Assembly (NCBI RefSeq): GCF_029227915.1
Contig: NC_079889.1
Span: 1,116,001 to 1,180,000 of the forward strand
DNA: 64,000 nt
Direction of reading: 5' to 3'
DNA from: Hydractinia symbiolongicarpus
Taxonomy: Eukaryota; Cnidaria; Hydrozoa; Anthoathecata; Hydractiniidae
The stretch's first letter is position 1. The number at the start of each line of letters is the position of its first letter. This document shows positions 35,675 to 46,846 of the stretch, one piece after another. A program made the position numbers and the translations under genes. Below the pieces are notes generated by a model. It searched no databases, had not been told where the DNA came from, and worked only from the letters and a program-made list of their open reading frames with translations.

Positions 35675-37677
35675 TCATTCTGCTACATTAACGTACTGAT
35701 TAGTTTCCTGCACTTGGATCGTCGGGTTTGTGTCTTCCACGCCAAAGACGAACCGGTACAACAATCCAGATAAGATACTTCCAATATAAGGTCCAAGCCA
35801 GTAAATCTAATATAAAAATCATACATGTAGAACAACAAGGAGTTTAATAGCCACTCAATTTAGCTTGACATTTTAGCAGGAGAAAATTTTTAAGCAATGT
35901 TATTTCTTGAAAAGATACAAATTCAGCATGATTTTTCGTTTAGTTGTCCTTAAAATATGGAAGTACAATAACATAAGAAATAACAAACTTATCTACATGG
36001 GATTTAAATCACTTGAATTGCTAAAGTAACATCATTGGTTGAGATGAAGAATTATACAAACTGATGTTTCTTCTAATGGTAACAATAAAGATATTTCATG
36101 ACATTATACTGTTTACAGAGACGAATACAAAATACTATTAAATTCTTATACTAAATATACGGACCCAATGATATTTCACCCAGAAATTAAATACCACAGC
36201 AGGTCCAAAAGCTCTTGCAGGGTTAATACCACAACCGGTATACATTATCTAAACGAAGACATAGAAAATTTAAGGAAATTCTAAAGGAAGAGGTCTCGTG
36301 CAGTTTAAAATTCAAGGTTGTAATAATTACTAAGATCAGCACAAGCAAAAAAGTACGTTAGTTTCTATAACTGGGCGCTGTTGGTTGCACCCCTTTGCCG
36401 TGTCTATCTATTTGATGCTTGAGACTTAAGCTCCAGTATGTATGCTATCACTTAGTTAGTAGAGCAAGGAGAATAGACACCTCTTCCTCATGATCAGTCC
36501 CAGGGAAGTAGTATCCTTGCCTCGCCTATTGAATGTGCTAGGATATAGGATCGAATCAATAGCGCAGACGGTGGAGAAATTGCACGACATACGAAATGCC
36601 ATTGGTCCCACTCAATGCATCATCTTTGCATCCCTTGGGTAAATAACGTCCAGACTTACTTTAACTCAAATCAAATTTTACCCAAATCAAAATTTTTAAG
36701 AAAAACTTGAAACCATTCAGTGATTAATGTTTTCCTTTTAAGTAGAAATCATGGCAAGGTTTTTTTTTAATATTAAAACAGTCTCTTGTTTTTTTTAATG
36801 TTTTTAACTTCGACAATGACCGTAAACACAATGTTAAGTAAAAGAAGAATGCATCAACTTAAAATCACTTGAAGATCATTGGAGTTAATCCATACGATAT
36901 TGCTGCACCAACAATACCTAAACAAGATTTTTGGTACGCGATTACTTGCAGATACCAAAAATATTTTAGAATCTGAAAAAAAAATTATATTATTAATTTT
37001 GAATTTATATTTTTTCATGGTTCTTGTCAAGTTATAAATATCTTTGTCACTAATTATTTAAAAAATAACTATGCTAAATAATCGTCTATAAACGTCTAAT
37101 TCTTAGTCAAGACTGGATGTGCTTTGAGAGGGTTGAGAGTGGCATTGTTTTTATTGTGTTCTTGACTGAAGGATCTTGGAAATAAAACTTTAAAATTTGA
37201 GTTTTTTGGCCAAAAATTTAGCAAAAAAAGTATGTTAATTATTATATGTGATATACCAGAAAACCTCTTTTGTTCTTTGATGAAATATAGTTCCGCGTGT
37301 TCCGCAAGATGTTCTTAATTTTTTGCTCAACCATTATGTTGTTCTTAAACACAAGATTTTTTTAATAAAATTGTTTATTAAAATAAAAATTGAGTACCTC
37401 CAATAAATTGCGCAGGAATGTAAACAACAATTTCCAGAAACTGCAGCCCTGATTAAGAAACACACCAATGGTAACGGCTGGATTAAAATGTGCTCCACTG
37501 ATTGGTCCAACTATTTGCACCAATACAGATGCACCAAGGCCGATTGCTAATGCTACTTGTGTGATCCCGTCACTGGCATCGACCACCGATGTGACCAGGA
37601 ACACAAACATGGTTGTAGCAAAAAAATTCTGCAAACACAGCTCTCCAGAAAAATTTATTACGCAGCTCATCCGCCAT
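35675..37677 (-). pseudogene. Aquaporin pseudogene (left copy)
   Basis: Same exon order as the intact copy at 42012: exon 1 37677-37398, exon 2 remnant 36917 to about 36880, exon 3 36248-36165, exon 4 35806-35675. Damage: exon 1 has seven T where the intact copy has six (37620-37626), which shifts the frame; a T is missing near 37421 and nine bases are lost in a loop. Exon 2 is cut after 38 nt by a deletion of about 385 bp that also removes its donor. Exons 3 and 4 remain open, including the second NPA box (INPARAFGP) and a normal stop. A full aquaporin cannot be made from this copy. The homopolymer shifts could be sequencing errors, but the deletion could not. Confidence 0.88.
36463..36638 (+). 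other. Open exon-like segment antisense in aquaporin pseudogene intron
   Basis: 176 nt, open in one frame, preceded by TTAGTTAGTAG and ended by CTTGG|GTAAAT. It encodes NRHLFLMISP and [10 protein letters not shown]-type sequence. The other arm has a segment of exactly the same length (43607-43432) with no indels but many replacement changes. Origin unknown; could be an exon of an antisense gene or part of a repeat family. Confidence 0.35.
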
Positions 37678-39667
37678 CTTGAAAAGTCCCAATCTACCCT
37701 AAACTTTCATTATTAAAACCACAAATGGCTGTATAACAGAGAAAGAGATACGAAATAAGTTGAGCTTGCAGAAAAGAACATGAATGATTGTATAAATAAA
37801 AAACTTTACATGGTTTTAAACAATTGGTTTTCATTTTTGACTTAAGAAATGTTTTCCTAGTTATGGAAAATCATAACTTTATATGTTAGATCCTGAAAAA
37901 TGAATGATAATCGGGATAACTAAGTATTTTTATCCATTTTCATCCATGTTTAAAATGTCAAGCTGAATAAGCAAAACCATGGCTCATTAAACCCTTAATA
38001 TAGCATCATATTTATATCAATTAAATGACGTTTTGTATAATGAAAATAATTAGAAGCACTTCCAAGTCAAACATCTTAAGAACCAGTCTAGATTTTTTTT
38101 TAAAAAAAAGAAAGATTCATAGATTTATTTCAAGCTATTTCATGTGAATCTAGCTTGTTTTTCTTGAAAAATTCAGCCGGGTCTCCTGGCAGCATTACAA
38201 TAGCCAATTTTTTTCTATTGTTTTTTACTTACGTGTTTAATATCAGAAATTCCTTTGCTTTGATCACAAATGGCCACACTTAGCCAATTAAGTATATATT
38301 TAATTCTCATATTATTTAAGAGAGTAAGATGTGACCACAACGGCTTTGTGCTAATTAATAAATTGATTTTAATTCGGGGTTTTGTTATGAGGTGGACTTA
38401 AATATTGGGGATTTGTTTGATATTCCTTTGCGTCTAAACTTTCGTAGAAGAGAAATCCCTTTTGTTAATCTCGTACAAATATGACACACATAAAATACCA
38501 TCATTTCCAGTTTTAGTAACTTAGCTAAATACACACACAAGATCAAAAGAGAAGTTAACATTAAATAAAATCTTAAAACAATAATTCAAATCACGTTCTT
38601 CAAGTGAGATAAAAGCACGAAAACGCCTTCTTATCAACCACTTCCTAATACTTGCAACTCTTTCTTCTATAACAAAGTTGTTTTGTATTTAGAAATAACG
38701 CACGCGGTGTTTGAATGTTATTATAAAATCTGCATGTAGTACAAGCGAAACTGTATCTCAACAAATTCCACTCAATATCATCCACAAAGGATAAATTGAT
38801 GGATTCCAAATCTTACTAAGAGATGAACAACACAACCAGATATAAAATTACATTCAGTTTCGTATACGTGCATAAGCTTCCGTTGTTTTTTGCAATCAAA
38901 ATTGCTAACACAAACATTTTGTTATTTTTGTAACACGATCTGAAACTCCATCGTGGAGGCTTGTGCTTTCTTCTTTTTTATGAAAGCAGAAAGCCAGCTA
39001 ACTGATTTAAAAAATTTTAGTGAAACTGGTAAATCAAGCCAAAAAAACAAACCCAAATCTAATTGTAGTAAAAACAGCATAAAAGCAACAAAAAAGAAAG
39101 TAATTCTCAAATATTTTTTGAAAGAAAGTACAAGGAGAAGAGGTATACAAATAAATTAAAAATGTTTATCGGTTTCTGCTAACGCCAGTTTTTTATCGCT
39201 AGAAATTTTGAAGCGGAACAAGGAGGATGTCTGTATGTTAAGCTTGGTTTCTGTTTAGCGTTAATTCGCGTTAAGCAGGTGAGCTAATTGGAGTTAATTT
39301 TTTGAAGTCTAATGGAAATGTCGATGAAATAATAGCACACCTAATATAAACTCGAATTAGCGCGCGGGAGATTTGATAATTTAACGCGAAGTAGCGCAAA
39401 CACACTTGCATAAATAAATTTTACACATTTTACGAGTGCAAAAACCATTTCTACAAACATTTTTTTAAAAATGACGGACAAAAAGATTTATTATTAAAAG
39501 ATTATATATTAATTCTTCAAGAAGCTGGTAAAATTTTAAATATTGCTGTTGTTTCACAAAAAATTCGCGGACATGAAATTTAACATGTGCGCTAATCAGA
39601 GATAAAACATGAGAGCTAATTTCCATCAATGTTTCTATTAGGCATTATAAACACCAAAACGCTTTAT

Positions 39668-39750
39668 TACTGTGGAAAGTTTATCATTTCTTGAACATGA
39701 TAGTTTAGTAGGCGACGTTTCGGGAGATCCTTCTCCCATCATCGGGCTTG
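39668..39750 (-). mobile_element. Solo Penelope-like element terminus
   Basis: Near-identical to the end of the element at 44058: TTACTGTGGAAAGTTTATCA, CTTGAACATGATAGTTTAGT and GGCGACGTTTCGGGAGAT. Only about 80 bp are present, with no coding part. The adjoining sequence is unrelated to the longer copy. Confidence 0.65.
39711..39745 (-). ncRNA. Hammerhead-like ribozyme motif in Penelope-like terminus
   Basis: On the minus strand: CCGATGA, a stem GGGAGA-AGGA-TCTCCC, then GAAAC and GTC. This is the hammerhead arrangement CUGANGA, stem II, GAAA, then a cleavage-type GUC with a minimal stem III. The first block has C for the usual U (CCGAUGA). Penelope-like elements are known to carry such short hammerheads. 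Activity is not shown; stem I was not fully resolved. Confidence 0.5.
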
Positions 39751-42011
39751 ACGCGATTTAACGGCAAATGGAAACCAAGCCTTCATGCTGTTCTATTGTA
39801 AATAAAATTAGTGTTTATAGATAGAGACTACTTAAATCATGAGATGAAAATCAACACAACAACATAAGAAGGCTATCAATGACTTGTCAATTGCTATTTT
39901 TTTTATTTTTTTTTTTATTTTTTTTTTAATCAGAACACGAAAATCAGAAAATGCATCACAGCTTGGGTATCAAATTTATCCTTAATCGCAAAATTCATTC
40001 ACCCAAAAATGAAATAAGATTTGCGCTCGCGAAACTTGCAAAAAACATTTTCTCTTGACAAAGTTTTTGTCGCAAATATCGCTTTTTAGTTTTACTCGCG
40101 AAACTTTCTGACCGTGAATTTTTCATTTCGTATATTCCAGTCATTTTGTTTCCTTATTCTGAAGAAGCATGAATTTAAAGCAACCTTATTGGTCAAAATA
40201 TTATATTTTTTATATTTAGCACGCGCACTAATTGGAGTTAAAACAGATACGCTAATTCTTCATAGATATTTCCATTAGTCTTAATGGAAATGTCGATCTT
40301 AATTAAACTTAAGACCATCCTCTTTGTTCCACTACAATAATTCTAACGATAAGAAAATGGCATTACCTAAAACCGCTAAACATTTTTAATTTATTTATAC
40401 ACCTCTTCTCCTTGGACTTCATTCAAGTAAACGTTTGAGAATTACTTTTTTTTTCCTTGCCTTTATGTTCTTCTCACTACAATCAGATTTGATTTGATTT
40501 TTTTAGCTCGATTGAACAGTTTCACTTGATTTTTAAAATCAGTAAGCTGGAAAACACAAGCCTCCACGATGGAGTTTCAGATCGTGTTACAAAAATAAAA
40601 AAATGTTTGTGTTAGCAATTTTGATTGCAGTGGTGATTAAAGTAGTGATTTAAAAACAACGGAAGGTTATAAATAAAGTTTATGTTTTGTTTCAAACATT
40701 TTTCAATGCACGTATACAAAAGTGAATGTAACTTTATATCTGGTTGTGTCGTTCATCTCTTAGTAAGATTTGAAATCCATCAATTTATCCTTTGTGGATG
40801 ATATTGATTGAAACATTGGAAGATGTAGATTAGCTTCATCAAACACTGCATGTATTATTTCTGAATACAAAACAACTTTGTTGTAGAACAGAGAGTTAAA
40901 AGTATTACAAAGTGGTCGATAAGAATGTGTTTTCCTGGTTTTATCTAACTCGAATAGCGCGGTTGGAATTATTGTTTCATGTAACGTTAACTTTTCTTGT
41001 GACCTTGTGTATATATTATGTACTACCTTTGCTGTACTACCTTTGATTTAAAGGCGCGTAATCACCCTCTTTCTTATGGAAAAAAATTAACATACGCAAT
41101 TTTTTAATTTATTTCAAAGTTCAGGGCAAGTTATGACTAGCCTGAAAATTTAGAGATCTAAAACTTACTGAAACTGGAACTGAGGATACTTTATGTGTGT
41201 CAAAATTGTCATTGTCATATTAGGTAGGAAATAAATAAAAACAACAAGCCGAAATAAGTAAAAGCTTTGCAGTAAAAATACCATCTTAACCTAGTTAACT
41301 AAGCTTTCTTCGAGGTTAATAAAAATGGGTTTCTCTCCTACGCAAACGAATGTCAAAGCAAATTCCTATGATTTAAATCCACCTCACAGCAAACCCCGAA
41401 TTAAAATCAATTAATTAGAACAAAGCCGTTGTGGTCACATCTTACCCTCTAAAATAATACGCGAGTATGTATATATTAGTGCGGCCATTTGTGCTCAAAG
41501 CAATGGATTTTCAACAAATTTTGACCCGGCAGAATTGATTCAAGAAAAACAAGTTAGATTCATATGAAATAGCTTGTGTATGGATCTTTATAGATAAAAA
41601 TTTTTGACTGGTTCTTAAGATGTTTGGCTTAGAAGTGTTTCTAATTATTTTTAATTATGCAAAAAGTCATTTATTTGATATAAATAGGATGCTGTATTAA
41701 GAGTTTAATGAGCAATGGATTTGCTCATTCACTTTGATATTTTTAACATGTTTACATGGATAAAAATACTTAGTTATCCTTATCATCATTTATTTTTAGC
41801 ACCAACTCATAATTTCCCATAGGAAAACTTTTTTTAAGTCAAAAAACGAAAACAAATTTTTTAAAATCAATTAAGGTTTTTTATGTAACCTTTCATGTTC
41901 TTTCCTGTGAGATCAACTTATTTTTGTCACTACTATGGAGATCTATTTCTCTGTTACTCTGCCATTTTTAATTTTAATAATGAAAGTTTAGGGTAGATTA
42001 CGACTTTCCAA

Positions 42012-45000
42012 ATGGCGGATGAGTTGGGTAATAAATTTTTCTGGAGAGCTGTGTTTGCAGAATTTTTTGCTACAACCATGTTTGTCTTCCTGGTCACATC
42101 GGTGGTCGATGCCAGTGCCCGCTATGGAGGGCTCACACAAGTAGCATTAGCAATCGGCCTTGGTGCATCTGTATTGGTGCAAATAGTTGGACCAATCAGT
42201 GGAGCACATTTTAATCCAGCCGTTACCATTGGTGTGTTTCTTAATCGGGGCTGCAGTTTCTGGAAATTGTTGTTTTACATTCCTGCGCAATTTATTGGAG
42301 GTACTCAATTTTTATTTTAATGCACAATTTTTATTAAAAAATCTTGTGTTTAAGAACAACATAATGTTTGAGCAAAAAATTAAGAACATCTTAAGAACAT
42401 GCGGAACTATATTTCATCAAAGAACAAAAGAGGTTTTCTGGTATATCACATATAATAATTAACATACTTTTTTTGCTAAATTTTAGCCAAAAAACTCAAA
42501 TTTTAAAGTTTTATTTCCAAGATCCTTCAGTCAAGAACACAATAAATACAATGCCACTCTCAACCCTCTCAAAGCACATCCAGTCTTGACTAAGAATTAG
42601 ACGTTTATAGACGATTATTTAGCATAATTATTGTTTAAATAATTAGTGACAAAGATATTTATAACTTGACAAGAACCATGAAAAAATATAAATTCAAAAT
42701 TAATAATATAATTTTTTTTTTCAGATTCTAAAATATTTTTGGTATCTGCAAGTAATCGCGTACCAAAAATCTTGTTTAGGTATTGTTGGTGCAGCAATAT
42801 CGTATGGATTAACTCCAAAAGACGTTAGAAATTTTGGAAAACTTGGCAACCTGGTAAAGTTAGAAGAACTAAGTCTGGCCCAAGGGTTGTTTATTGAGGT
42901 ATTCCTCACAATGTTGTTGGTGCTCACCGTGCTGGCTTCCACATCATCAGATAACAAAAGAAAAGAAGTGGGCTACGCAAATGGTTTAGCCATTGGGGTT
43001 TCGATCACTGTCGCTCATTTAGTTGGGGTGAGAGTTTTTTCCTAACTTATAAGATTTCTAATTGAATGAATTAATAACTTAATAAATGAAAGTTAATCCC
43101 TAAAGGAAATTCGCTTGCCATGTCTTTTTAGCAAGAGTAATTTTAAATTTAATAATTGGTAGAGTTAAACCTCAACGTTTCCCTAATACATTCTTCGCTT
43201 TAAATGATTTTCAAGTGATTTTAAGTTGATGCATTCTTCTTTTACTTAACATCATGTTTACAGACATTGTCGAAGTTAAAAACATTAAAAAGAGACTGTT
43301 TTAATATTAAAAAAACCTTGCCACGATTTCTACTTTAAAGCGAAACCATAAACCACTGAATAATTTCTAAATTTAACACAGATTTCGATTTGGGTAAATA
43401 GTACTTTAAAGTAAGTCTGAACATTAGTTTCCCAAGGGCTGCGAAGATGATGTATCGAGCAGGAGCAATGACATCTCGCATGCCGTTGGATTTCTCCACA
43501 GTCTGTGATAATGCTCCGATGTTATCTCCTCGCACATTCAATAGACGGGGCAAGGATACAACTACCCGGCGACTGATCATGAGGAGGAGGTGTCTATCCT
43601 CTTCGTTCTACTAACAAAGTGGTAGCATCAAACGATACACAGCTGGAGCTTACGTATCAAGCATCAAATAGATGCACACGGCAAAGGGGTGCAACCAACC
43701 ACGCCCAGTTATAGAAACTAACGTTCTTTTTTGCTTTTACTGATCTTAGTAATTATTACAACCTTGAATTTTAAACTGCACGAGACCTCTTCCTTTAGAA
43801 TTTCCTTAAATTTTCTATGTCTTCGTTTAGATAATGTATACCGGTTGTGGTATTAACCCTGCAAGAGCTTTTGGACCTGCTGTGGTATTTAATTTTTGGG
43901 TGAAATATCATTGGGTTGGTATACTTAGTATAAGAATTGAATAGTATTTAGTATTCGCCAGTGTAAACAGTACAATGTCATAAAATATCTTTTTTTGTTT
44001 CCATTGAATTAAATAATTCTTTATCTCCTCTACTTTATCAATTATTATTATTATTATTATTACTGTGGAAAGTTTATCATTTCTTGAACATGATAGTTTA
44101 GTGGGCGACGTTTCGGGAGATACTTCTCCCATCAAAAGCAAAGTAAAATGATGTTGAGCATCTATTTATATAATTGCAGAGGATTGAAATTCATAAAAAT
44201 TAACCAATCAGAAACGGGCTGATAATTACAGTTAATTACGGTAATTAACATTTTCGGACCTAGATGAAGGTAACTACTTCTTCTGTAGGGCTGGTAACCA
44301 AATCTCAGGAAGTTGATACGAGATGCTGTTTATGTGTTCGTTACGTGCTACACTGTTGATGGTTTCTTTAATCTTCCTGGCCGTTGTTCTGGATTCTCTG
44401 TCAATGATTTTTTTCTCATACTAATTAAACTGATGACTTCTGCTCCAGCTGTTTTCCGCACTTTCGTTTTTCTTCACATCTTCGTTTCTCACTGCGCGCA
44501 TATGTTCTTGTACTCGTTGCTTAAACTTTCTTTTTATTTCGCCTATGTACACTGTATCAAAATCTTTTCGCGGGATTTCGTAAACAACATTGCATTGTTC
44601 TTCCAGGTTTATTTTGTCTTTTGGTTTAGACAAAGTGCTTCTTAGGGTGTCTTTAAAGTTAAGAATGCATTTGATCTTGTGTTGACTTAAAACTCGACGA
44701 AGGATCTCGCTAGTACCTGGTACAAAGAGTAGGAATGCTGATGCGATGAAATCCTCTGATGTTTGCTTGTTGTCTCCGTTTCATCTTCTCTTCATTTTAT
44801 TTTCTACTTGCGTGATGACTTTATGACTGTATCCATTTGCGATTATTGCATTTCTTACACGTCGAATTTCTTTCCTCTCCTGTTTGTCACTGACTTCGCT
44901 GTTGGCACGATTCATTAATGAAGATATGATGTTCAAGAAATGATAAACTTTCCACAGTAATATGAATACTGAACAGACAATAATATTATTATTACTATTA

Positions 45001-45619
45001 TTATTATTGAATTTTTATACAGGATTAAAAATAGTTGCACTTCAGTAAGCTAAGCACTGCTATAAATGTGTCTCCTGCTTTATTTACAATAATAAAAATA
45101 TACGAAGTAAAGAAGTAAAAGTCCTCAATCTGTCTTAAATCATTCGGCAGTTCGTTGAATGTGTTTGCACCGTGGAAATTAAAAGTTTTCCTCTCATATT
45201 CAAGCTTTACACCGGACGGTTTAGGTAACGCATTTTTTGCCTCTAGTGTTTTTTGAATTAAAGTTTTAGGTGATTTAAATTCCATGTAAATATGCTTGTT
45301 TTTTCTTGTGTTATTATATTATTGTACTTTCATTTTTTTTAAAAAAAGAATTGAACGAAAAATCATGCTCAAGTTGAATCTTTTTAAAAAATGACATTGC
45401 CTAAGAAATTTTTCCTGCTAAGATGTCAAACTTAATGGAGTGGCTATTAAACTCCTTGCTGTTCTACATGTATGATTTTCATATTAGATTTACTGGTTTG
45501 GACCTTATATTGGAGGTATCTTATCTGGATTGTTGTACCGGTTCGTTTTTGGTGTGGAAGACACAAACCCGTCGATCCAAGTGCAGGAAACTAATCAGTA
45601 CGTTAATGTAGCAGAATGA
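42012..45619 (+). CDS. Aquaporin (MIP family), intact copy
   Basis: Four exons: 42012-42300, 42780-43027, 43831-43914, 45488-45619; 753 nt, 250 aa plus stop. Phases 1, 0, 0 and all junctions are GT-AG (GGAG|GTACTC, TGTTTAG|GTATTG, TTGGG|GTGAGA, CGTTTAG|ATAATG, ATTGG|GTTGGT, ATATTAG|ATTTAC). The joined protein has the six-helix MIP layout: N-terminal helix [13 protein letters not shown], first pore box [12 protein letters not shown], helix [17 protein letters not shown]-type, and second pore box [12 protein letters not shown]. It ends in a polar tail. Both NPA motifs and the Arg after the second NPA, part of the selectivity filter, are present. This fits a water-selective aquaporin more than a glycerol channel, and the length suits the family (about 250-290). 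The protein would sit in the plasma membrane and conduct water. Intron 3 is enlarged by Penelope-like and LINE fragments absent from the paralogous pseudogene in the left arm. Confidence 0.93.
43432..43607 (-). other. Open exon-like segment antisense in aquaporin intron 2
   Basis: Counterpart of 36463-36638: 176 nt, same frame open, preceded by TTTGTTAGTAG. Here the donor is lost (CTTGGGAAACT), and the frame reads on for about 30 more codons. By hand count 35 of 59 residues match the left-arm version, although neighbouring aquaporin exons are almost identical between arms. Confidence 0.35.
44058..44961 (-). mobile_element. Penelope-like retroelement fragment with 33-bp inverted ends
   Basis: The ends are perfect inverted repeats of 33 bp (44059-44091 and 44929-44961, containing ACTGTGGAAAGTTTATCATT). 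The minus-strand interior encodes pieces of a Penelope-type C-terminus: a connector ([19 protein letters not shown]) and a GIY-YIG nuclease start ([17 protein letters not shown], then RVQEHMRAV). The usual Cys pair in this block is partly lost, and there are stops and a frameshift upstream (about 44790). No reverse transcriptase remains. Next to the left end a hammerhead-like block is present but broken (one ATC of the core missing, 44103-44137). It lies in aquaporin intron 3 beside an ATT microsatellite. Confidence 0.75.
44975..45290 (-). mobile_element. LINE 3' fragment
   Basis: Minus-strand piece with a (TAA)n-type tail (44975-45009), the TATACAGGA...GCACTTCAG 3' motif, and an ORF of 86 codons. 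Its block [15 protein letters not shown] matches the end of the RT ORF at 7877 (MGVKLYNSLPIKIRQ). Only the extreme C-terminus is left. Confidence 0.65.
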
Positions 45620-46469
45620 ATGAATGAATTCAATTGGTGGAAAATCATATACTGAGCTTCAACGATTGGTTAAACCTTAATTTTTGAAGAGAAAACACGA
45701 TTGTAACATTTATCTGGCATTGTTGTTGTTTAATGTATTTTTGATTGATCTTTAAATTGTATGCATTCTTCTTGCACTAGATTTACCGATTAAGAAGTGA
45801 TCAACCTTTGGGTTACGACAAGTTGTTTATCGATATTTGAAATGCAACACTAATAAAAAAAGCTGTTAAAACTTTTGATGGCCAGCAATTTCAAAAAAGT
45901 TAAAACACGGTATGGAATTTAACTGTTTTAGCTACACTGCAATACCGAAACAGAAAGGAATAAATTATGTGCCGAAAAATACCCAACAAGTTTTAGCAAG
46001 ATATATACCTTTTTGTATTTCTATAACAAGTAAATAAATAAATAAAAAATTATTAAATTGTCATTATGCTTGTTGATTTTACCCACTGCTTTCACAAGGC
46101 TGAACAAAACGCATACCAGTCGACTCTCTAATTAGCTTTTAATTAGAGGAAGTCTTTAGTGAAGTCATTTTTTGCTCACTTATAAGATGTGTTTGCTATT
46201 TGGAAAGCCCCACTCCCCTTCCTTTAATTTGAAAGGAAACGGGTTTGTAGAAGCTTAAGCTTACAACTGGGTACTGCATGGTTAATTCAACTTAGTTTAA
46301 GGAAATACAGGTAAAATAAATTTTGTGGATAACAGAAAGCACAAAATTGAATTTGAAAAAGCTCCTCCTTGATCAAGCTCCTCCCCAGTGTTAGCCAAAT
46401 TACTTTCACAGGTACTGTGATATGCTAATTAGGGGAGACTGGGTTGCTCCGTTTGCAATATTAGTGTAT

Positions 46470-46760
46470 CGACAGAGTTAAATCTGTGTTTTTATTTAAA
46501 CTGAATTTACCTTAATATTGGAACTTTCACGAGAATTTATTCTGAAAACAAAAGCAGTTTGTCCTGTTGTATAACTGACGGGGTTACAATACAACAACTT
46601 GTATTCTATGTTGTTATTTGAACTGTTGTTGCAGGGAAGTTCCTTTTTAAGTAACAATATAATACATGTCAGGCGAAAAGTATACCTGTACTAAGCACTC
46701 CAGTGGGATGCACGACTCGGTTTATATGCACGTAAACACTCAACGTGGCGTTATGGCGGA
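46470..46760 (+). mobile_element. Fragment of the Helitron-like family (internal repeat)
   Basis: Shares CTGTGTTTTTATTTAAACTGAA, CCTGTACTAAGCACTC and CACTCAACGTGGCGTT with the copies at 26340 and 30549, in opposite orientation to them. No terminal hairpin remains. It lies just downstream of the actin-like gene. Confidence 0.5.
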
Positions 46761-46846
46761 TTACCCTGGAATACTTTACATTAAAAACTTTCTTGTTTAA
46801 TACCATTTTAATACATTTACATATTTATATAGATATAAATAAATAC

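Larger units (their letters stand above)
35050..39400 (-). repeat. Left arm of large inverted duplication
   Basis: The whole stretch matches the reverse complement of 40190-46215: outer edge (GGCTTTTCAAATAG and the GAGAGTCGACTGG block), aquaporin exons and introns, and inner edge (AACTCCATCGTGGAGGCTTGTG, AGGAGAAGAGGT). Exons are nearly identical between arms; introns differ more, with short indels. This arm lacks the roughly 1.2-kb retroelement insertion and about 385 bp of exon 2 plus intron found on the right. Confidence 0.9.
39401..40189. other. Spacer at centre of the palindrome
   Basis: About 0.8 kb between the two arms. It holds the solo Penelope-like terminus at 39668-39750 and a poly-T stretch (39897-39928). 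Phrases such as GCTAATT..AGTTAA and CTAATGGAAAT recur at its edges and in the arms. No ORF. The region also acts as the shared upstream area of the two divergent aquaporin copies. Confidence 0.5.
40190..46215 (+). repeat. Right arm of large inverted duplication
   Basis: Reverse-complement partner of 35050-39400, with extra sequence at 44040-45290 (retroelement insertions) and the exon 2 region that the left arm has lost. The outer end near 46215 (GCCCCACTCCCCTTCC) matches the left boundary; beyond it homology stops. Confidence 0.9.

Noticed and set aside
38922-39159. ORFs of about 65 codons at the inner edge of the left arm
   Set aside because: The matching sequence in the right arm breaks both frames, so coding is unlikely.
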